Below, piece after piece: positions 12,401 through 24,340 of a stretch of DNA of 64,000 bases. The position numbers and the translations under genes are program-made. The notes beneath the pieces were generated by a model. It saw only the letters and a list, made by a program, of their open reading frames with translations, made no database searches and was not told the origin of the DNA. Each line of letters starts with the position of its first letter. Position 1 is the stretch's first letter. The stretch lies in assembly GCF_932294415.1 (NCBI RefSeq), contig NC_065539.1, forward strand, positions 53,835,501 through 53,899,500, read 5' to 3'. Source of the DNA: Quercus robur (Eukaryota; Streptophyta; Magnoliopsida; Fagales; Fagaceae).

Positions 12401-13597
12401 ATGTAAATTTATCCCCACTTGAGTCTATCTATCTGAATATTTTATACATTTGTACAACAGCTGAACTAACTAATGGTTTCTGTACATGTATCCCTTTTAG
12501 TTAAATTGTCAACTTAAGCCATGAAAGATATTCAAGTGTTTCAAAATAGTTTATTAAAAAAAAGAAAATCGTCCAGCACTAGTATCATTTGTTTGCGGTT
12601 GGGACCAACGACACAGCATAACACAAATGGAGCATATTATTGTGCTTAAAGAAGGTTTGGTAATCTTTTTCACCTTTTTATGGGCAAAAGAGAAAAGGTG
12701 GAATAATAGCTTCCTTTAAGTCGCATAGATTTTCATGGTGCTACTGTCACAGTCACCCTGCCTAAAATTGAGTTAAATGGCATATATATATATATATATA
12801 GAATGCTGCAATGTCTTCTCATCAGCTGAAGCGATAAGGTTGCACATGCTGGCATTGTGTAAATATCTGCCAGAGTTTTTTCTTTCCATTGTGTAAAAAA
12901 AAAACTTGTACTAGAGCCAGTAACTTAAAAAATTTATTTAGTCTTACAAACTATGTTTTTTTTTGCTGGGTAGTTAGTCTTACAATCTATCAAAAAAGAA
13001 GTTAGGCTTACAAACTAATCTGAGAGAGAGAGAGAGAGAGAGAGACCTTTTAATTCCCTTAAACTCTTCTCTTTGTATAATAAAAAGAATAATTAAAAAG
13101 AAGAATGTTATAGTTATTATCAATTTTACTATAATTAAAAAAAAAAAAAAAAAACTTACAAACATAATAATGAATGTGGTAACTAGTGCAGCATACAACA
13201 ACAACAAAGTCTTATTTCAAAATTTTGGGATCGGATATAGATTTTGATAAATTAGATTAATGTCAACATAATAAATATAATTTTTAAAATACTTTTGGCA
13301 TGTTGTGTTTAAAATTTGACACTTTATAAGACTAATATAATAAAATTTCTAATATTTCTAATATCACTAAAAATTTTGATTGAAAAAAAACTTATTATTT
13401 AATTTATTTTCAATATAACATCAATTACATCTATTATAATGTCAACCTGCAAAATTTTTATATTAAAATTTGATAATATAACTTAAGCATTATCTTGTAT
13501 AAATAGTTGTAATGTAAATTTAACAGTCAACTAATTAAGGCAGAGTTGTAATGTAAAATTTTAAATAATAATTTTTCATATTTGTATTCATAAATAT
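9411..13597. other. Long AT-rich gene-free stretch
   Basis: I see no gene here on either strand. ORFs up to 96 codons occur (for example 10,880-11,170) but show no recognisable domain and sit in AT-rich DNA. Small features: a repeated AATATAGATTAATTAC at 9800 and 9839, (AT)n at 12,782-12,800, (GA)n at 13,021-13,045. Confidence 0.55.
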
Positions 13598-13599
13598 TG

Positions 13600-13740
13600 T
13601 GGGTTCTAACTCAATTAATAAAGTCTGATAGTTGAATAAGAAATCTCTGCTTATACTAAAAAAATTAAGTTTAATAATAAATAGCACAATCATTACAAAC
13701 AATCGTCATAAGTTGAAATCCTATAAAAAAATAATAATAA
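13600..13740 (+). mobile_element. tRNA-derived SINE, same family as at 2.8 kb
   Basis: GGGTTCTAACTCAATTAATA AAGTCTGATAGTTGAATAAG is collinear with the minus-strand copy at 2760-2902, including the second half (TAATAATAAATAGCACAATC). It ends in an A-rich/ATA tail. Diverged from the other copy by many substitutions. Confidence 0.4.
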
Positions 13741-14920
13741 TAATGTCGGTGTTCTACTTCTGCGTGTGGAATCATTTATACCTCCCCACAAAGTAGGCAA
13801 ATGATTTACATGTAGCAAATGGGCTGCTTGCATTATCATACGAACCTTTTGAAGCGCAGCTGGACTAGGAAGACAAATTAGGATGAGCCCAATTGAATCC
13901 TATGAACCCAAGTTTAGATGTAAGACTGGCCCAACCATTTAATCAGCTGCAGGTCCAAGCTCAACAAAGTGAGTTGAAAACGTAATCAATATCAATAAGT
14001 TTATTTACAGTATCAAATTTCACAATTTGTTGAAATAATCGACTGCAAGTAATGGGTTCATGTAAAAATAGTTATGAATCGCTTCAAAAAGTTTTGAAAT
14101 TGAATATTAAATAAGGTTTGTTAATTGTTACTAGATTTATTGAATTGGCATCGGCTAATATTATAGTTACAAATTAGAAAATTAACAACATTATTTACAT
14201 TTGTCACTTTGAAATGTAAGTCAAATTACTTTTATAGTGTAAACAACACTAAAGTAGATTCTCAAAAAAAAAAAAAAAAAAAAAACACTAAAGTAGGACT
14301 CTTCCGCATCAGTCATTTCTTCTTTCGTAAACTTCTGCACTATTCATTTATAAGCTTGTTAAATTTTCTTTCCAGCAACAGGGACTTAATTGTATTTATT
14401 TTGGGTTTATTTATCTTGAAGATCAGGGCAACAATTCAAGATCATTGATTGAGTAACCAAATGAATGTATAGAATATTTTCTTAAGAATATTAAATTCTT
14501 GCAATGTTTACTTGAATATATTAAATTCGTGCAAAGTTTTATAATTTTCAAAGGCCCATTAGCATTGCAACAAAGACTAGGAGTTGAATTTTGTCTCCAT
14601 CTCATCATCTGAGTTAAGAACTTTGAGTCTCTTAGGGAGAATAATCTGAGTCATGGCCCAACTTTTGAAACCTTTCACCATCTTTCTCCAACCAAAAACC
14701 CAATATACCAAATCAATTTGGCCAAAACAATTGAAAAATTCAGCTATAAGCTTAAAAATAATTTGTCTTGTACCAAATGTGGAGGTGATTGGTGAGTAAG
14801 GTTGGGAGTAACGGTGGGGTTGGAAAACGATATGAATTTTTGTTCTTTATATGTATATAGTCCAACCTTTGATCAAAGAGGTTGAATAAAATGTTCCTTA
14901 TTAAATTAGCATATTCTTCA
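13741..14920. other. Intergenic DNA, no gene seen
   Basis: AT-rich with a 24-base A run near 14,264. The short ORFs here have no recognisable similarity. Confidence 0.55.
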
Positions 14921-15086
14921 TTTTCCACTGGATTATGTACATTGATATATTTAAAAAATGTCAGTTAAATTAGCATTATCAAATTAAAAATAATAATTGA
15001 GATTTTCCCCTGGATTATGTACATTGATATATTAAAAAAAATGTCAGTTAAATCAGCATTATCAAATTAAAAATAATAATTGAGAT
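14921..15086. repeat. Two-copy 82-bp tandem duplication
   Basis: The segment beginning TTTTCCACTGGATTATGTAC is repeated after 82 bp with few differences (GATTATGTACATTGATATAT at 14,931 and 15,013). It holds AT-rich sequence and no coding capacity. Confidence 0.8.
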
Positions 15087-15301
15087 GGTTGATAGTGAGC
15101 TTTCCAAAGTCCAACAGCCCATAAAAAGGGCTAAAAAAGGACCCAGCATTAGATCAGCCTCAAAGTCTTATCTCTATCCACCGACAGCCCAACTCCAATC
15201 TCAATCCACTAGGAAAGGCTACTCTGTCCCGCGAAGTATCCAAAAATTTTGAATCGCTCTGCTATGCCCTTCATCAAGCTTTCTTCACCATTCCTAGACT
15301 G

Positions 15302-15502
15302 TCAAAATGGCACCATAGCACTATTTATCGAAATATATATTAATTTATCATTGTTTCAAAAATACGTAGGGATCTACCACTTTTTGAGTACTCGAATTTT
15401 GCAAAATCAAATACCCAAAAAATGGTAGATCCCTACATATTTCCGAAACAGTGATAGATTGATATATATTTTGGTAAACAATAGTATTGGGCCATTTTGG
15501 CC
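15302..15502. mobile_element. Fold-back (long hairpin) MITE-like element
   Basis: Two ~100-bp arms, 15302-15401 and 15402-15502, are inverted copies of each other with roughly 80-85% match by eye: for example GTAGGGATCTACCA in the left arm and TGGTAGATCCCTAC in the right arm, with outer ends CAAAATGGC and GCCATTTTGG. Almost no loop. No coding capacity. Target duplication not clear. Confidence 0.65.
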
Positions 15503-15531
15503 ATTTATAAACACCATGAATTTGGTTTTAT

Positions 15532-15564
<33 letters not shown>

Positions 15565-15914
15565 AATATATAAAATTTTAATTGTGGCATTTTGTGTCTT
15601 TTGCTCTCTCTCTCTCTCTCTCATTAATTTCATAGGTAGAGCTTTCTCTCTCCAAAAAAAATCATAGGTAGGAGTACAACATTAACAAAACAAAACAAAA
15701 AAAAGTACAAAATTTGATAAAACCCATAAAACCATTAAATAGTAGAATAGAATATTGTATAAGAACATTAGGATTATGAATACATCAAAAGGCACGTATA
15801 TGTAGAAGTTAATTTCTCTTTTTTGTTATTTTTTATGGGCTCTTTGTTGCTTTTTTTTTTTAATAGACTAGATTCCCTTTTAATTTGATTTAAATGGTTT
15901 TGAATATGGTAATT

Positions 15915-16275
15915 TTTTTTTTTTGAGTAAACAGTAATACTTATTAGAACGCACACAAAAATAGTAATAATAGTATTTTGAACTGGGTTTATAATACATT
16001 ATATAACCAAAGAACAACTACAAAAGGGACTAATTTTTGTAGTTGTAGATTGGGGTTATAAATGACACTAGACACACACAACCAATGTGGGATAAACATC
16101 CTTATTTTTTTTTAGTAAATAGTAATACTTATTATAATATATACGAAAATAGTAATAATAGTATTTTAAACTGGGTTTATAATACATTACATAACTAGAG
16201 TACAACTACAAAAGAGCCTAACCTTTGTAGTTGTAAACTGAGGTTATAAACAGTGGACACTAGACACTAGAGCCT
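15915..16275. repeat. 188-bp tandem duplication
   Basis: The segment with AACTGGGTTTATAATACATT at 15,981 recurs at 16,169. Each copy holds a small hairpin, ACAACTAC...GTAGTTGT, around AAAAGGGACTAATTTTT. No gene. Confidence 0.7.
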
Positions 16276-16617
16276 AACCTTTAATTAGTTTCTCTATTCA
16301 TTGGCAACATATCATATGAGAACTTCTAAAACCATCACCTAAAAGAAGGGAAAATGTTATTTACACAATAATTTTATACAAAATTTCATGTATATAATTA
16401 ATATTATATGTCCTTTTTTTTTTCCCTATAAATTTTATGATTATTATGATATAATTATAAAGAATATATCTTAGTAACTAAGCAAATAGAACGCACAAAA
16501 CGTGTGAAATCCATGTAAACAAAGAGTTGTCATTAGGAAGATAAAGCAAGTTGCACAGGATGGTGGGAAGACCTTTAATTTATTGGCAGAGGCTGAGGAT
16601 AAGTCCTGCCAAGGACA
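16276..16617. other. Spacer before the LINE; 5' end of LINE not located
   Basis: AT-rich sequence with no ORF1-like coding trace. If the LINE once had an ORF1 and 5' UTR they are not recognisable here, so the element is likely 5'-truncated or these parts are too decayed to see. Confidence 0.4.
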
Positions 16618-19600
16618 ATGAATCTTTTATGTTAGAACTGTCGTGGGCTTGGGAACCCATAGACAAAGCAAGAGCTCGGTGATATGATTCGAGCACAAGA
16701 TCCCTCAATCGTGGTCTTTGCCGAAACATGGCTTGATAAAGCTAGGCTAGAAACAATCAAGGTTCGATATAAATTTGGTGGTTTGGTGGATGTGTCAAGA
16801 GAAAATAGAGGAGGTGGAGTGGCTGTCTTGTGGAAAAAGGAGTGTGATTTTACTATGGATTCATATTCCCCTAACCACATAGACGCCATGGTGAATAAAG
16901 GAAAAGAAGATGAATGGAGATTTATAGGATTCTATGGTGAACCAGACACGAATATTCGTCATGAATCATAGGCTAAGTTAAGACGATTGAAGAATAAGCA
17001 TTCACTCCTGTGGGTGTGTGCAGGGGACTTCAACGAAATTGCAAAGGCACATGAGAAACTTGGAGGAAGGCCAAGACTAGTAAGACAAATGGAAGCATTT
17101 AGAGAGGTTCTTGATGAGTGTGGGCTCAAAGACTTGGGTTTTGTTGGGGGCAAATACACGTGGTTCAGAGGCCGAGGTGATAACAACACAATATGGGAAA
17201 GGCTTGATAGGGCAATAGCTACTGTGGAGTGGATTGAGATGTTCCTAGACACAAAGGTGTTACATTTGGGGTGTGGGTCTTTAGATCATTAGCCTATACT
17301 CATTCTGTCGAAGGATATTCCAAGGAGATGAAGAAAACCATGGAGATTCGGGCAAATGTTGTTGGAGGATCTGAGGTGTAAAGAAGTGGTTGCTTTGGCT
17401 TGGGAGAGATCTGTTGGTGGGAGCCCAATTGATCAAGTGGAAGGGAAGATTAAAGAGTGCCAGGCAAAGCTCAAACAATGGAGTTGTTTACACTTTGGGA
17501 ACATTACTCGGGCTTTAAAAAAAAAAAAAAAGGGAGCAACTAAGAAGGGCTGAGGAGGAGGCAATTAGGAGTGGGTCAATGGATAGAGTAAATAGATTGA
17601 AATGGGAGATTAATGAATTGTTGATAAAAGAAGAAAAAATGTGGAAGCAAAGGTTAAGGGCATTGTGGTTACATGAGGGGGACCAAAATACACGTTTCTT
17701 TCATAACCAAGCTTCACACAAATTTAGGAGGAACCAGATTGAAGAATTACAGAATGGTGAAGGCGTGATGTGCTCGGATGAGGAGGAGATTGCATAGATC
17801 CTAGTCACCCATTATCAAGAGCTCTTCCATTCGGCCAATCCCTCTAATTTGGAGTATGTTCTAGAAGCAATTCCCACATTGATCGCACCGGATTTGAATG
17901 AGATGTTAATGGTAGAATTTGTGAGGGATGAAGTGGATGAAGCTCTAAAACAAATGGACTCGTTGAAAGCTCCAGGACCTGACGGACTACCTCCACTTTT
18001 CTTCCAACAATTATGGGCAACCATTGGGCAGGATGTCTCGCAAGTAGTCATTAATTGTCTAAATACAGGTTCTATTCCATCCACAATAAGCCGTACTTTT
18101 ATAACTTTAATTCCAAAAGTCAAGAAACCATCTAGAGTTTCAAATTTTCGCCCTATTGCTTTGTGTAATATTATTTATAAATTGGTTTCAAAAGTTGTTG
18201 CTAATAGACTCAAAAAAGTTTTACCTTACATTATCTCTGACTCACAAAGTGCCTTTCAGTCAAATAAGGCTATTTCAGATAACATTTTGGTAGCCTTTGA
18301 GATGTTACATCAAATGAAGAATCAAAAATAAAAAAATGCAGATTTTATGACTCTGAAGCTGGATATGAGCAAGGCATACGATAGAATGGAGTGGAAGTTC
18401 CTAATTGAAGTCATGAGAAATATGGGTTTTTGTGAAACATGGATAGCCATTATCTTTCAATGCATCAGCACAGTCTCTTACTCTATTATGGTAAATGATG
18501 AGCCGAAATGAGATATTTATCCTACACGGGGAATCAGTCAAGGAGATCCATTCTCCCCTTATCTCTTTCTCTTATGTTCTGAAGGATTGAATAGAATGCT
18601 TCAAAAGGCAGCAAGGGAAAACTTAATAAGAGGCTACTCATTATGCAAGAATGGACCTCGGATTACCCACTTATTCTTTGCAGATAACAATTTGCTATTT
18701 TGCCGGGCAAGAATGGAGGATTTACAGGTCATTCAACACATTCTTGGTAGGTATGAGCAAGCATCAGGACAACAAATCAATCGAACCAAGACTACATTGT
18801 TTTTCAAAAAAAGCTGTAGTCGAAGAGAAGAAAAGGGAGATTTTAAACTTTCTTGGAGTACCGAAGATCAAGGAATATGAAAAATACCTTAGCTTGCCAG
18901 TAGTTGTGGGGAGGAAAAAAAAGGCAAGCCTGAATTACATCAAAGAAAGAGTGTGGACAAAATTACAAGGATGAAAGGAAAAGCTTTTGTCACAAGTATG
19001 TAGAGAGGTGTTGTTAAAAGCGGTGGTCCAAGCTATCCCAAATTTTGCAATGAGTTGTTTCATGTTGCCGGTGGGACTTTGTAATAATATTGAGATGCTA
19101 ATAAGAAAGTTTTGGTGGGGAGAGTGGGGTGGTCAAAGGAGAATTCATTGGAAAAATTGGAAAACATTATGTAAGCCAAAATATGATGGAGGTATGGGTT
19201 TCAAAGATTTGGCTAAGTTTAACAATGCTATGTTGGCGAAACAGGAATGAAGGTTGCTAACTGACAAAACATCCTTGTTCTATAAGGTGTTTAGCACAAA
19301 AAAACTTCCCATCTGGTTCTGTTTTTGATGCAAAGAGTTCTAAAAGATCCTATGCGTGGCAAAGCATTCTCAAAGCAAGACCGCTGGTGCAAGAAGGGAT
19401 GCTTTGGAGGATTGGGGAGGGAAGTAGATTCCATGTTTTTCATGACAATTGGATTCCAGGAGTATTTCCTTTGAAGGCAGCAGCTCAAAACCTGGAGTTT
19501 GTTGATGATAGTACAATGTCTAGCCTCATTGATTTGGAGATAGGGGGGTGAAATGGGTAGCTAATAGATCAGTTAATTTCCCCTTGGCTGGCTCAACGTA

Positions 19601-20760
19601 TAAAAGCCATTCCACTTTGTCAAACATTGCAAGAAGACTGCATTGTCTGACCAAGGAGCAAGGATGGCAATTATTTAGTGAAGACAGGGTATTAGGTACT
19701 TGAAGAAATAGAAAGAAGAGAGGAAACATCAGGTTCAAATCAGGCAACTCAGAGGAGTTTTTGGAAGGGTATTTGGAAGTTAAATATTTCAAACAAAGTA
19801 CGAACCTTCTGTTGGCAAGCATGCACGGATTCATTACCAACAATTAAGAATTTGCATCTCAGGAAAGTTATGGCCTCTCCATTATGCATCGCATGTCGTA
19901 AGTCAGAAGAGACAACGATCCACGTTTTATGGGAGTGCGAGAAAACACAGATCAGCTGGGGTTCAGAGTTTAATGGGCTGCGAAACCTTCACCACCGTCC
20001 TTGCTCTGTCTTGGACCTGATGTGCAAAGTAAAACACAAAGGAAAAAGTTTGGAGAAATTCTCAGTCTTGGCCTGGTTTATTTGGTGCAGGAGGAATAAA
20101 AGTCATTTCTATGAACCTTGTCTTGCACCTGCGAAATTGTTTGGAGCTGCATCAAAATCACTTGCTGAATTCCAGGTGAAGAAGGCCAAAAGTGTACCAA
20201 AACAGAAACCAACAATTTTGAAATGGCATCCACCATCAATAGATACCTATAAAATAAATTATGATGGCATCGTCTTTACTGAGTCAAATGAAGCCGGGCT
20301 AGGAATTGTGGTGAGGAATGAAAAAGGGGAGGTAATGGCGTCACTAGCAGAAAAGATTGGGATGCCATTGGGAGGAGTCGAAGTGATTGAGGCGATGGCA
20401 ACAACGAGGGCAATTTTGTTAGCTGTGGAGTTGGGATTCTAGCAGTGCATTATTGAAGGTGATTCAGAAATTGTGTTCAAGACTTTAACTTAAGATGTTT
20501 CTAAACGTTCTTCTATTGGTCACATAATAAAAGATTGTAAGTCTATAATGGTTTCACTACGAACATGTTCTTTCTCTCATGTTAGGCGGCAAAAAAATGG
20601 GGTTGTCCATGCTTTAGCTAGATGAGCAAAGAATTCTTACCCTCTCTTGGTGTGGATGGAAGCTGTCCCACTAGATATTTCTTTTTTATTTCACATTGAT
20701 TTAATTCTTTAATCTTTAATAAAATTTTATGCAGTTTTTGCTTCTCAAAAAAAAAAAAAA
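16618..20760 (+). mobile_element. Decayed L1-type LINE with RNase H
   Basis: ORF2 of a plant L1 non-LTR retrotransposon, about 4.1 kb, ending in a poly-A tail (20,747-20,760) preceded by an AATAAAA-like signal. Order of domains: endonuclease from ATGAATCTT at 16,618 (NCRGLGNP, later VVFAETWLD, AGDFNEI, RLDRA); reverse transcriptase with SLKAPGPDGLPPLFF near 17,970, FRPIALCNIIYKLVSKVVAN near 18,150, LDMSKAYDRMEWKF near 18,360, GISQGDPFSPYLFL near 18,535 and the catalytic box degraded to FFADN near 18,680; a zinc-knuckle region (CIACRKSEETTIHVLWECEK, 19,880-19,940); and an RVT_3-type RNase H from 20,220 (INYDG, EVIEA, EGDSE) to about 20,700. Many stop codons and several frameshifts break ORF2, and the FADD box is altered, so it cannot move itself. 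No ORF1 and no clear target duplication. Confidence 0.88.
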
Positions 20761-22054
20761 GTTTTTCCTTCTTTGAGAAACATTAATGACATAAAAAATT
20801 GTTTACAGAAATTCTCTTGCTACAGCTTTACTCTCTCTTTTATTGGTAAGTTAGAAAGTCCAAACGCGGCCGCTTATTTACAAAGCAAATAATAGTTCTA
20901 TTCTCTCTTTAGCAAATTCTAATTCTTATTGATGATTTCAATATTTTATTTTTAACAGTTTTACTGTAACAAGATCAAACGTGCTTTTAGATAAGTGTCA
21001 ACATTTTGCAATGATGCATAAGAGTAAAAGGTAAATGGTAGAAAACCAGCATTAATGGTAAAAATAAGGTGTGAACAAACTCTAAAAATTTTGTTGTCCA
21101 GTCTTATTTTCTTCTTGTAGTTAAATCTTTTGTCGACTTTGATGTATAATGTATTGAAGGTGTTAACCAGAACTGTTTCTGTTCTTTCAACTTCTTAATT
21201 TTATCCATTCTCAAAAAAAAAAAAAAATTCTTAATTTTATTAATTTCATTTTATTTACCAAACAAAAATAATCCCAAGAATTTGCTTGATTTAAACATAT
21301 GAAAAATAGTAAAATAACAAAACACCAAATTAATGCCACATCTATAGAAAGTAGAGCTGTAAATAGATTTTGCGATAAAGAGATTTTATTAAAAAGTTTT
21401 TTTTTTTTAAAGTTTTTTAAATTATTGTAACAAATATTTCGAAGTTGTTACATCCAATTAGTAATGAAATTAATAAAGAGCTTTTAGATGTGAAAAGTGA
21501 AAAAAAATATGACATAATAAAAGTGCTTTGTATTTTTATATTGGTTTATGATTAATTTAATTAATGATCAATGTTTATTTAATAATAATTATTATTTATA
21601 GTTAATATTAGTCTATATAATCATTGTTGTTGTTGTTATTGTTATTATTATCATTATTTTAGGTTTTTTTTTTTTTTTTTTTTGAAAATTAGGTTTTCAT
21701 TCTTGAAATTAATGGACATTAAGCGTTATTTTGAAAAACAAGTATCCGTATTTGTGAAAAAAAGAGATTTATGATTCATTTAAGAGGGGAAAAGGAGTGG
21801 AAATGAAGAATGTTTAAAAGTATGCACTTTCAATCTCTTATTTGTAAATTTAAGTTGGAGGGACTGACATTATCACAAAAAAAGATATATATATATATAT
21901 ATATGAGGGAATGACCTGAGTAATAGAAACTCTTATTCCTAACTTTCCCTAAAAATTATATCACTCAAAAAAGTACGAGGAATTAGACCGAATGAAATGT
22001 TTTGTAATTTTTCTCACTTTTTTTTTTGGTCTCATTTTACTCATTTCACATTTA

Positions 22055-22105
<51 letters not shown>

Positions 22106-22397
22106 GTTTCTTGTTGTGGTTTAGCACTCTTATTTGTCTTTAGCTTTGCCTACTTATGTAATTTTATGTATCTATTTGTTCTGATACTCCCAAACAAAAC
22201 CTTAAAACCCCTAAACTATGAGCCAACCAGGTCAACAAACGTACAAAGGTATGATGGCCATGCCATTGGTTTTTAATGCCTATTTTTGTTTTTTACTTTC
22301 TTTTCTATTGGCCGGCTGGAGGTGGTTGGTCAAATTCTCATGGAATGACATTTTATTTTTTATTTCTTTGCACGAATATATATATATATATCTCTTC

Positions 22398-22430
<33 letters not shown>

Positions 22431-22558
22431 TATATTTATATTCAAATTGGTCTATTAAATCTCCCTGGTCACTGGTGACAAAAACGTAGTGCAGGTTTTT
22501 ATTTTTAATTTTTTTTAAGGGTAAAATACTATAAAATCGACTCTATTTATTTCAAGTA

Positions 22559-22598
<40 letters not shown>

Positions 22599-24043
22599 TT
22601 TGAGGGAATATTTCAAGTAGAATAGAGATGAACTGGGGTAGGGTTGTCAGTTGTGTATAAAAAAGCTTTTAAAATCACCCATACCAAATTCTTTCATGTG
22701 AAGTATGTGGAGAAATGTTTTTTTTTTTTTCCACTTGACATTTTGGAGTGATATTATGATATTACAAATTATATAATATAAATATTACAAATTGATATGT
22801 TAACTTGTTAAACAAAACAAAAATACAACTAACAAATTATTTATTAAGTATATTTTTTATTGTGCATATTTTAAAATTTATTGACATGTAATTTTTTTTT
22901 TTTTTGAGGAGATATTGACGTGTTAGTTTGTAAAGTTAACAATGTTTTAATATTTTTGGGGGGCATAACTAACATGTTAATTAGTTTTTAAAGTAACTTT
23001 AACATTTACCTTCTAAAATTGTTTAAGCTAATAACGTCATTGGCTGATGATCTATAATTTATTAAACAGGGTATGCTTGATTGAAACTCATACTTTTTTC
23101 TTTTTCTTTTTTTGAGAAAAAAAAAAAAAAAAACTCATACTTTTGTTATTGCTAAGCGCACTTGAAATTTTAATAAATTTAAAAATGTTTAGTGTATGTA
23201 CTATGTAATATGTATTCTTGAGTTTTTCTCCTCCTAGCAAATTCAATTCCTCCTTTCTGTTTGCCTCAATATTTGAGAAGTAGAAGTTTTATGTTCAATT
23301 TTTAATAATATATGATTACTTATTAAAAATATTCAAACAAAATCACCTTCAAAACGAGACCTTTACTATAAAAGAGAATGAATTATACATTAAGTTCATC
23401 TTGGATAATTGCATATTTCTCATAACTAAGTATATAACTATATTTTTTTTTCCTAAAAAAGTATATAATTATATCAAATATATACATTAATGAATACACA
23501 CTCCTTTTTCTCATATGATAGTATAATGGATTTAATTTTTTTTTTTACTACTTTCCCCTATCATTTTTTTCCTAAATAACACTTTCATTCTAATTATAAA
23601 AGTCATTTGCACAAAAAAAAAAAAAAAACTTTTATAAATATAGGTATAGAGATTTTCCCGTCATACCAATCATCTTTATTTTACGCTGTATTCTATTAAT
23701 TTTGATTATTTTATGATTTGGATTTTATTTTTTTTGGATTTAGTAGGATAAAAAAATGCCACAATATTTAATATTTTAAATAAAGTTACAATTTGTAAGT
23801 TTATATTTATAAAATAAAATTTGAATTAAAAAAAAAATGAAATGGACAAGAGTTTTGACATGGTGAGGAGAGATATATTGAAGTGAAGGACAAATTGGTC
23901 TAAATCGTGGCATAATTAGGGACGGACGATCATATGCATATCGTGCCCGACACAAAAATTACTCAAAAAAACAAAGAGAAAACAAAAAAAGTCCTCCTTC
24001 ATTCCTTCTCCTCCCCTCAACACTGTGTAATTCTAAAGTCTCC
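20761..24043. other. AT-rich spacer upstream of dymeclin
   Basis: No gene supported. Holds a (CT)22 microsatellite at 22,057-22,100, (AT)n tracts at 21,885-21,904, 22,376-22,436 and 22,561-22,590, and many A/T runs. Short ORFs over the (CT) and (AT) tracts are low-complexity artefacts. Confidence 0.55.
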
Positions 24044-24051
24044 TTTATAAA
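24044..24051 (+). promoter_or_regulatory. Possible TATA box of the dymeclin gene
   Basis: TTTATAAA lies about 300 bp before the start codon and is followed by a CT-rich leader (24,115-24,205) typical of plant 5' UTRs. Weak evidence, position only. Confidence 0.35.
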
Positions 24052-24340
24052 CCTTCATTCCCAAGCTCTCTCTTCTATCTTTTTTAAAATTTAAAAAAAA
24101 AAAAAAAAAAAAAACTCTCTCTCTCATATACATACAGAATTTCATTTTCAGTCTCTGTCAAAGCCAACCGATCCAAACTCTCTGAACCTCTTATCTCTCT
24201 CTCTCCGTGTGTGTGTAAATAATGCCATAAACGCCATTCAATTCCGAGTCGGAGATCAGAGATTGGAACAGAGTGCACACAGAGTGCGAGCGGAGTTAAA
24301 ATTCAAAGGAATTGATTTTGGTTATAGTGACTGTCTTTGA

